A DNA stretch of 56,225 nt from Sphingomonadales bacterium. Its GTDB lineage: Bacteria > Pseudomonadota > Alphaproteobacteria > Sphingomonadales > Govanellaceae. Below are positions 49,748 through 56,225 of the stretch, in pieces; positions within the stretch are counted from its first letter, which is position 1; each line of letters begins with the position of its first letter. Below the pieces are notes generated by a model. That model did no database searches, had not been told where the DNA came from, and saw nothing but the letters and a program-made list of their open reading frames with translations. The stretch is taken from contig JACFMS010000023.1 in NCBI GenBank assembly GCA_019455285.1, forward strand, positions 1-56,225, in the 5' to 3' direction. Both the position numbers and the translations under genes were made by a program.

Positions 49748-50494
49748 ATGACCATTAAGGTTCGCATCATTACCCCGCACGTTACGCCGCGGCCGCAAAA
49801 GATCGAGGAGGTCGCCGGCCTGAATGAATTTGTCAATGTGGCGTTTTCGCATGTCAACCTGACCATGGGTCCGACCTCCATTCAGGGCATGTGCGATGAC
49901 GGCTTCGCCACGCCCGGCATCGTCGCCCGCTGCATCGAAGCGGAACGCGATGGCGTTAACGCCGTGTTGATCGACTGCATGGGCGATCCTGGCCTTGACG
50001 CGGCGCGCGAGGCGGTATCGATTCCCGTGCTCGGTCCGGGCGAAACGACGATGCATGTGGCGGCCATGCTGGGCCACAAGTTTGCCGTGGTGACGGTGCT
50101 GGATCAGGTGCGTCCGCTTTTGGAAAAGCACGCCAAAATTTATGGATTACAGGAAAAGCTGGCGTCGGTTCGGGCCGTCGAGGTTGCGGTGAATCATATC
50201 GGCGATGATCCAGAAGGGCTGTTGGCGCGGCTATTGGAGCAATCGAAGAAAGCCGATGTCGAGGATCATGCCGACTGCATCGTGCTGGGCTGTACCGGAT
50301 TTTTAGGCGTCAGCGATCGGCTCCAGGCGCTGCTTCATCAAGATGGTCTGATGGTGCCTGTCCTTAATCCTCTGCGCACCACCGCGTCGCTGGCGGTGGC
50401 GCTGGCCGGCCTTGGGCTGCGCCACAGCCCGCGAGCCTACGCAAGGGCGGATATCAGCGCCCTTGTCGGCTATGGCGCACTCTTTGCCAAATAA
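49748..50494 (+). CDS. Aspartate/glutamate/hydantoin racemase family protein
   Basis: This 248-aa cytoplasmic protein of the Asp/Glu racemase superfamily has two active-site Cys loops: IDCMGDPGLDAAREAV (Cys about residue 77) and VLGCTGFLGVSDRL (Cys about residue 180). The pairing of this family with NCS1 permeases and hydantoinases suggests a hydantoin-racemase-like role, but maleate isomerases also belong here. I chose the ATG at 49748 rather than the TTG before it; GGAG lies upstream. It is 77 bases after the permease gene and 46 bases before the DUF917 gene. Confidence 0.88.
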   Translation: MTIKVRIITPHVTPRPQKIEEVAGLNEFVNVAFSHVNLTMGPTSIQGMCDDGFATPGIVARCIEAERDGVNAVLIDCMGDPGLDAAREAVSIPVLGPGETTMHVAAMLGHKFAVVTVLDQVRPLLEKHAKIYGLQEKLASVRAVEVAVNHIGDDPEGLLARLLEQSKKADVEDHADCIVLGCTGFLGVSDRLQALLHQDGLMVPVLNPLRTTASLAVALAGLGLRHSPRAYARADISALVGYGALFAK

Positions 50495-50540
50495 TGTCTA
50501 GCAAGCATTCCTCTTCCACCAAGGAAAACATAAGGTAGTC

Positions 50541-51653
50541 ATGACGCTTGAAGTTGTAGATGAGGATCTAAACCTCGCGATCGAGGATATGGAAGACTTG
50601 GCGCGCGGCGCGGCTTTTCTTGGCACCGGCGGCGGTGGCGATCCTTATATCGGTCGGCTGGTGACCCAGGAAGCGTTTCGCGCCTACGGACCCGCCAGGA
50701 TTTTGCCGCCAAGCAAGATTGCAGACGATGCCTTGATCTGTTCGGTCGCTGGTTTCGGCGCGCCAACGGTACAGTTGGAAAAACTGACCTCCAGCGAGGA
50801 GGTGGAATTCGGCTTCCGTCGGCTGGAAGCCTATCTCGGGCGCAAGGTCGACGCCATACTGCCGGCGGAGATCGGCGGCTCCAATTCGATGCTGCCGCTA
50901 ATGCTAGGGGCGCGCGTCGGTCTGCCGGTGATCGACGCCGACGGCATGGGGCGCGCTTTCCCGGAATTGCAAATGAACAGCTTATGCGTGCATGGGGTGC
51001 GCGCCACGCCTCTGGTGGTGATCGACGAGCACATGAATTTTGCCGTCGTCGAAGCAAATACCGACCGCATCGCCGAGGAGATGACCCGCGCGCTGGCCAT
51101 TCAAATGGGGCTGCGGGTGTTCATCTCCGGTTTTGTCATGACCGGCCGCCAGATGAAGGAGGCGGCCATCCTCGGCACCCTGACGGTGGCGCTGGGCATC
51201 GGCCGGGCGATCGCCAAGGGGCGGCGCGACGGCGACCCAGTGACGTCGTTGGTCGATTATTTGCGCACCACCGACTATTACCGTCACGCCAAGGTGCTGT
51301 TCGACGGCAAGATCGTCGATCTGGAACGCAACACGGCGGGGGGATTTTCCGTCGGCGTGTGCCGTCTTCAATCTTTAAGCGGCGACAAGGCGGCGGCGGA
51401 AGTGACCTTCCAGAATGAAAATCTGGTGGTCCGCGTCAATGGCGAGACGTGCGCCATCGTCCCCGATCTGATCTGCATCGTCGATCGCGAAACGGCGGAG
51501 CCCATTCCCACCCAGAACCTGAAATACGGACAGCGCGTCAAGGTCATCGGCATGAGCGCGCCGGCGAAGATGCGCACGCCAAAAGCCCTGGAAACTTTCG
51601 GCCCGCAGGCTTTTAAGTTGCCGGAGCCATTCCAACCGATCGAAAGTATTTGA
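50541..51653 (+). CDS. DUF917 family protein
   Basis: This 370-aa cytoplasmic protein of family DUF917 often occurs fused or adjacent to hydantoinase/oxoprolinase A proteins. The diagnostic N-terminus AAFLGTGGGGDPYIGRL (about residues 27-43) is present, with ILPAEIGGSNSMLPLMLGA, LPVIDADGMGRAFPELQM and GFVMTGRQMKEAAI. Biochemistry of the family is not established. AAGG precedes the ATG at moderate distance. It is the last gene of block B and, with the HyuA-like protein, probably forms the ring-opening enzyme unit; this is inferred from co-occurrence. Confidence 0.92.
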   Translation: MTLEVVDEDLNLAIEDMEDLARGAAFLGTGGGGDPYIGRLVTQEAFRAYGPARILPPSKIADDALICSVAGFGAPTVQLEKLTSSEEVEFGFRRLEAYLGRKVDAILPAEIGGSNSMLPLMLGARVGLPVIDADGMGRAFPELQMNSLCVHGVRATPLVVIDEHMNFAVVEANTDRIAEEMTRALAIQMGLRVFISGFVMTGRQMKEAAILGTLTVALGIGRAIAKGRRDGDPVTSLVDYLRTTDYYRHAKVLFDGKIVDLERNTAGGFSVGVCRLQSLSGDKAAAEVTFQNENLVVRVNGETCAIVPDLICIVDRETAEPIPTQNLKYGQRVKVIGMSAPAKMRTPKALETFGPQAFKLPEPFQPIESI

Positions 51654-51915
51654 GGGAGTGTCGGCCAGGGCCGCCGGCCGGCGATCCGGGATGGTACATT
51701 CAAGACTCGGGTTGCAGTTTGAAAGGGCCTGTGTTAGGTAAGCGGCGCGCTGCCCGGGCGGGGCTTTTTCCGACACTCGGCGGCGTGCGGAAAACCTCGA
51801 TTTCCCAATGGGTTAGCGCCAGGTCTCCGGAATTAGAAATAAACGCTTTAAGTCGATGCGCCGCGAAGGCCCAAGGTGGCCGGCGGCGGTTGGCTTCGTG
51901 TCAGGGGTATGAAAA
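51654..51915. promoter_or_regulatory. atpH: Intergenic region upstream of the atp operon
   Basis: The gap between block B and atpH contains a weak promoter-like TTGCAG (about 51712) with 17 bp to TAGGTA. It also holds a 9-bp inverted repeat GAGTGTCGG/CCGACACTC (51656-51664/51770-51778) around it. No T-tract terminator for the DUF917 gene was seen. The atp promoter is expected here because the upstream genes are accessory. Confidence 0.4.
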
Positions 51916-52500
51916 GTGGCCACGGGTCAAGCCGCGGACATTGGCAATCAAAAGGCGGTGGTTTCCGGCGTCGCCGGGCGCTACGCCGTGGCGCTGTTTG
52001 AACTGGCGGCTGACGGCAACGCGCTCGATCAGGTGGCGGCCGATTTGAAGGCGCTGGCCGACCTGGTGGAGAAAAGCGCGGATTTTCGCCGCCTGGTGAC
52101 CAGTCCGGCGCTGGGGCGCGACGATCAGGCCAAGGGCCTGTTTGCCGTCCTGGAGGGCAGCGGCATCGCTCCCTTGACCCGCAATTTCCTCGGCGTCATC
52201 GCCAACAATGGTCGCTTGAGCCTCTTGGCCGACATGATCGCGGCTTACGCCACGCTTCTCGCCCACCATCGCGGCGAGGTCACCGCCGAGGTCACCTCGG
52301 CCACCCCCTTAAGCGAGGGGCAAATGGCGGCCCTGAAGGCCAAATTGAAGGCCATCGCTGGCCGCGACGTCACCCTACAGGCGCATACCGATTCCTCGAT
52401 TCTCGGCGGGCTGGTGGTCAAGCTCGGCTCGCGGATGATCGATTCGACGCTTAAAACCAAGCTCAACAACCTGCAAACGGCTATGAAAGAGGCTCAATAA
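51916..52500 (+). CDS. atpH: ATP synthase F1 delta subunit
   Basis: This is the stator subunit linking the F1 hexamer to the peripheral stalk. It has 194 aa. The OSCP/delta fold shows [17 protein letters not shown] at the N-terminus, [19 protein letters not shown] mid-protein and the C-terminal [20 protein letters not shown]. It starts with GTG at 51916, eight bases after AGGGG. The stop overlaps the atpA start (TAATG). It is the first gene of the F1 cluster atpHAGD, as usual in alphaproteobacteria where F0 genes are elsewhere. Confidence 0.96.
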   Translation: MATGQAADIGNQKAVVSGVAGRYAVALFELAADGNALDQVAADLKALADLVEKSADFRRLVTSPALGRDDQAKGLFAVLEGSGIAPLTRNFLGVIANNGRLSLLADMIAAYATLLAHHRGEVTAEVTSATPLSEGQMAALKAKLKAIAGRDVTLQAHTDSSILGGLVVKLGSRMIDSTLKTKLNNLQTAMKEAQ

Positions 52501-54032
52501 TGGACATCCGGGCCGCGGAAATTTCCAAGATCCTCAAGGAACAGATCGCCAGCTTCGGCGCGGAGGCCGAAGTCTCTGAGGTCGGCAAAGTCTTGTCGGT
52601 GGGCGACGGCATTGCCCGCGTCTACGGGCTCGATAACGTCCAGGCGGGCGAATTGGTCGAGTTTCCCGGCGGCGTCAAGGGCATGACCTTGAACCTTGAG
52701 GTGGACAACGTCGGCATCGTGATCTTCGGCGATGACCGCGGCATCAAGGAAGGCGACACGGTCAAGCGCACCGGCACCATCGTCGACGTGCCGGTGGGCA
52801 AGGGTCTCTTGGGTCGGGTGGTGGATGGCCTCGGCAATCCCATTGACGGCAAGGGCCCGATCACCGGCGACGTTGCGCGCAAGCGCGTCGAGGTCAAGGC
52901 GCCCGGCATCATTCCGCGCAAATCGGTGCACGAACCGATGCAGACCGGCCTTAAAGCCATCGACAGCCTGGTGCCGGTGGGCCGCGGCCAGCGCGAGCTG
53001 ATTATCGGCGACCGCCAGACCGGCAAGACGGCGGTGGCCATCGACACCTTCATCAACCAAAAGGCGGTCAACGCCTCGGGCGATGAAAAGAAGAAGCTTT
53101 ATTGCGTCTACGTCGCCGTCGGCCAGAAGCGCTCCACGGTGGCGCAGATCGTCAAAAAGCTGGAAGAAGAGGGTGCGCTGCAATATTCGATCGTCGTCGC
53201 CGCCACCGCCTCCGATCCGGCGCCGCTGCAATTCCTCGCGCCTTATACCGGCTGCGCCATGGGCGAATACTTCCGCGACAACGGCATGCACGCGGTCATC
53301 GTCTACGACGACTTGTCCAAGCAGGCGGTGGCCTACCGCCAGATGTCGCTGCTGTTGCGCCGCCCGCCGGGCCGCGAAGCCTATCCCGGCGACGTGTTCT
53401 ACCTCCACAGCCGCCTGTTGGAGCGCGCGGCGAAGATGAACGACGCCAACGGCGCCGGTTCCTTGACCGCGCTGCCGATCATCGAAACCCAGGCCGGCGA
53501 CGTCTCGGCCTACATCCCGACCAACGTGATTTCCATCACCGACGGTCAGATCTTCCTGGAAACCGGCTTGTTCTATCAAGGCATCCGGCCGGCCATCAAC
53601 GTCGGTCTATCGGTGTCCCGCGTCGGCTCCTCGGCGCAGACCAAGGCGATGAAGCAGGTCGCCGGCTCGATCAAGCTGGAACTGGCGCAATACCGCGAAA
53701 TGGCGGCTTTCGCCCAGTTCGGCTCCGACCTCGATGCGGCGACGCAAAAGCTTCTCAATCGCGGCCAGCGCCTGACCGAGCTTCTCAAGCAGGCGCAATA
53801 CTCACCGATGCCGGTGGAAGAGCAGGTGGTGTCGATCTTCACTGGCGTGCGCGGCTATCTCGATGGTGTGGCGGTGCGTGACATCACCCGCTTCGAGCGG
53901 CAGTTCTTGGCCGACATGCGGGCCAATCATGCCGATATCTTGAAGGCCATTCGCGACGAGCAGAAGATTTCGGATGAGGTCGAGGCCAAGCTCAAAGCCA
54001 TCCTCGACAAGTTCACCCGGGCCTTCGGCTAA
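52500..54032 (+). CDS. atpA: ATP synthase F1 alpha subunit
   Basis: This is the non-catalytic nucleotide-binding alpha subunit, 510 aa. The N-terminus [18 protein letters not shown], Walker [16 protein letters not shown] near residue 171, [22 protein letters not shown] [10 protein letters not shown], and the alpha/beta signature [17 protein letters not shown] are present. It overlaps atpH by one base and is followed by atpG after 27 bases. Confidence 0.98.
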   Translation: MDIRAAEISKILKEQIASFGAEAEVSEVGKVLSVGDGIARVYGLDNVQAGELVEFPGGVKGMTLNLEVDNVGIVIFGDDRGIKEGDTVKRTGTIVDVPVGKGLLGRVVDGLGNPIDGKGPITGDVARKRVEVKAPGIIPRKSVHEPMQTGLKAIDSLVPVGRGQRELIIGDRQTGKTAVAIDTFINQKAVNASGDEKKKLYCVYVAVGQKRSTVAQIVKKLEEEGALQYSIVVAATASDPAPLQFLAPYTGCAMGEYFRDNGMHAVIVYDDLSKQAVAYRQMSLLLRRPPGREAYPGDVFYLHSRLLERAAKMNDANGAGSLTALPIIETQAGDVSAYIPTNVISITDGQIFLETGLFYQGIRPAINVGLSVSRVGSSAQTKAMKQVAGSIKLELAQYREMAAFAQFGSDLDAATQKLLNRGQRLTELLKQAQYSPMPVEEQVVSIFTGVRGYLDGVAVRDITRFERQFLADMRANHADILKAIRDEQKISDEVEAKLKAILDKFTRAFG

Positions 54033-54059
54033 GGCTTTCAGAAAAGGGTCGCGTCAGCC

Positions 54060-54947
54060 ATGGCAAGCTTGAAGGATCTGCGCAACCGCATCGCCAGCGT
54101 GCGATCGACGCAGAAAATCACCAAGGCCATGAAGATGGTCGCCGCTTCCAAGCTGCGCCGCGCCCAGGAAGCGGCGGAAGCCGCGCGTCCCTTCGCCGAA
54201 CGCATGGAGCGGGTGATCGCTTCCCTCGGCGCCAGCCTGCAAGGCCAGGATGACGCCCCGCGTCTGCTTGCCGGCACCGGCAAAGACGACACCTATCTCA
54301 TCGTCGTCGCCACCTCCGACCGCGGCCTGTGCGGCGCGTTCAACACCAACATCATCCGCGCCGCCCGGGGCGAGATCGCCCGTCTGTTGGCCAGCGGCAA
54401 GACGGTGAAAATCCTCTGCGTCGGCCGCAAGGCGTTCCAGGTCATGCGCCGCGAGCACAAGGACCGCATCATCGACGCCATCGAGCTGTCCCACGTCAAG
54501 CGCGTCAGCTTCGCCGACGCCGCGCCCATCGCCGACAAGGTGTTGTCGCTGTTCGATGCGGGGGCCTTTGACGTCTGCGTGCTTTATTACGCCGCCTTCA
54601 AATCGGCGCTGACCCAGGTGGTGACCCGTCAGCAGCTGATCCCGACGGCGCTGCCGGAAGCCGGCAAGGGTAATGGCCCCGATCTGAAGGGGGCGATTTA
54701 CGAGTACGAGCCGGACGAGGCGGAGATCGTCGCCGATCTGTTGCCGCGCAACGTGCGCGTCCAGGTGTTTCGGGCGCTGCTTGAAAACGCCGCCAGCGAG
54801 CAGGGCGCGCGCATGACCGCCATGGACAGCGCCACCCGCAACGCCGGCGACATGATCAACCGTCTGACGTTGACCTACAACCGCACCCGGCAGGCGGCGA
54901 TCACCAAGGAACTGATCGAGATTATTTCCGGCGCCGAGGCGCTTTAA
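54060..54947 (+). CDS. atpG: ATP synthase F1 gamma subunit
   Basis: This is the central rotor shaft, 295 aa. The N-terminal helix [20 protein letters not shown] and the C-terminal helix [19 protein letters not shown] are the coiled-coil that turns within the alpha3beta3 ring; [15 protein letters not shown] is the canonical end. [14 protein letters not shown] is also diagnostic. It lies between atpA and atpD. Confidence 0.98.
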   Translation: MASLKDLRNRIASVRSTQKITKAMKMVAASKLRRAQEAAEAARPFAERMERVIASLGASLQGQDDAPRLLAGTGKDDTYLIVVATSDRGLCGAFNTNIIRAARGEIARLLASGKTVKILCVGRKAFQVMRREHKDRIIDAIELSHVKRVSFADAAPIADKVLSLFDAGAFDVCVLYYAAFKSALTQVVTRQQLIPTALPEAGKGNGPDLKGAIYEYEPDEAEIVADLLPRNVRVQVFRALLENAASEQGARMTAMDSATRNAGDMINRLTLTYNRTRQAAITKELIEIISGAEAL

Positions 54948-54960
54948 GACGAGAATTTAA

Positions 54961-56225
<1,265 letters not shown>

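Noticed and set aside
52494..53579. Long open frame antisense to atpA
   Set aside because: Same reason: it is fully contained in atpA, has no recognisable motif and has no ribosome site.

Overview
The window looks like an alphaproteobacterial chromosome segment of fairly high GC content. Its backbone is a set of central-metabolism genes in an order familiar from that class: the end of sdhB, zapE, mdh-sucC-sucD-sucA-sucB-lpdA, then phr, xerC, a DUF484 gene, a transaldolase/Fsa-type gene and priA, and finally atpH-atpA-atpG-atpD, which runs off the right edge. This implies a respiring organism with a complete oxidative TCA branch and an F-type ATP synthase. The two TonB-dependent receptors show a Gram-negative envelope. 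I cannot name the species. I see no rRNA, tRNA, CRISPR array, transposase or integrase of a mobile element.

Two accessory blocks interrupt the backbone. Block A (about 12.3-35.2 kb, between lpdA and phr/xerC) has a divergent architecture. A tight minus-strand operon, with most junctions overlapping, runs from a TRAP transporter (DctQ, DctM, lipoprotein DctP) through an MmgE/PrpD-family protein, an ABC peptide/nickel-type importer (binding protein, two permeases, two ATPases) to a CapA-family protein, with a MarR regulator beyond. Facing away from it are a TonB-dependent receptor, a glycyl-radical activating enzyme, two paralogous glycyl radical enzymes (GREs) and a cytochrome P450. A minus-strand zinc-ribbon protein with an NDT/TIR-like C-terminal domain ends the block. 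The two divergent promoters share a 21-bp motif (16 of 21 positions identical, with a perfect 10-bp core), which suggests one regulator controls uptake and catabolism together.

Block B (about 41.5-51.7 kb, between priA and atpH) holds a MalT/LAL-type LuxR regulator, a hydantoinase/oxoprolinase-like protein, a second TonB-dependent receptor, an NCS1-type permease, an Asp/Glu/hydantoin racemase-family protein and a DUF917 protein, all on the plus strand. It reads as an uptake and hydrolysis route for a small cyclic amide or related compound. A stem-loop partly covers the ribosome binding site of its first catabolic gene.

The most unusual content is the GRE pair. Both enzymes have the thiyl Cys in a C-L-D context, where described GRE eliminases and decarboxylases have C-x-E. 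Both have an RVAGYSAYF glycyl-radical loop. They share one activase whose second ferredoxin cluster lacks a cysteine. An oxygen-dependent P450 with an atypical I-helix lies directly downstream of these oxygen-sensitive enzymes. The substrate is unknown. I read block A as a candidate undescribed catabolic system in which a compound is taken up by TonB, TRAP and ABC systems and attacked by radical chemistry without oxygen, possibly with a separate oxygen-dependent option.
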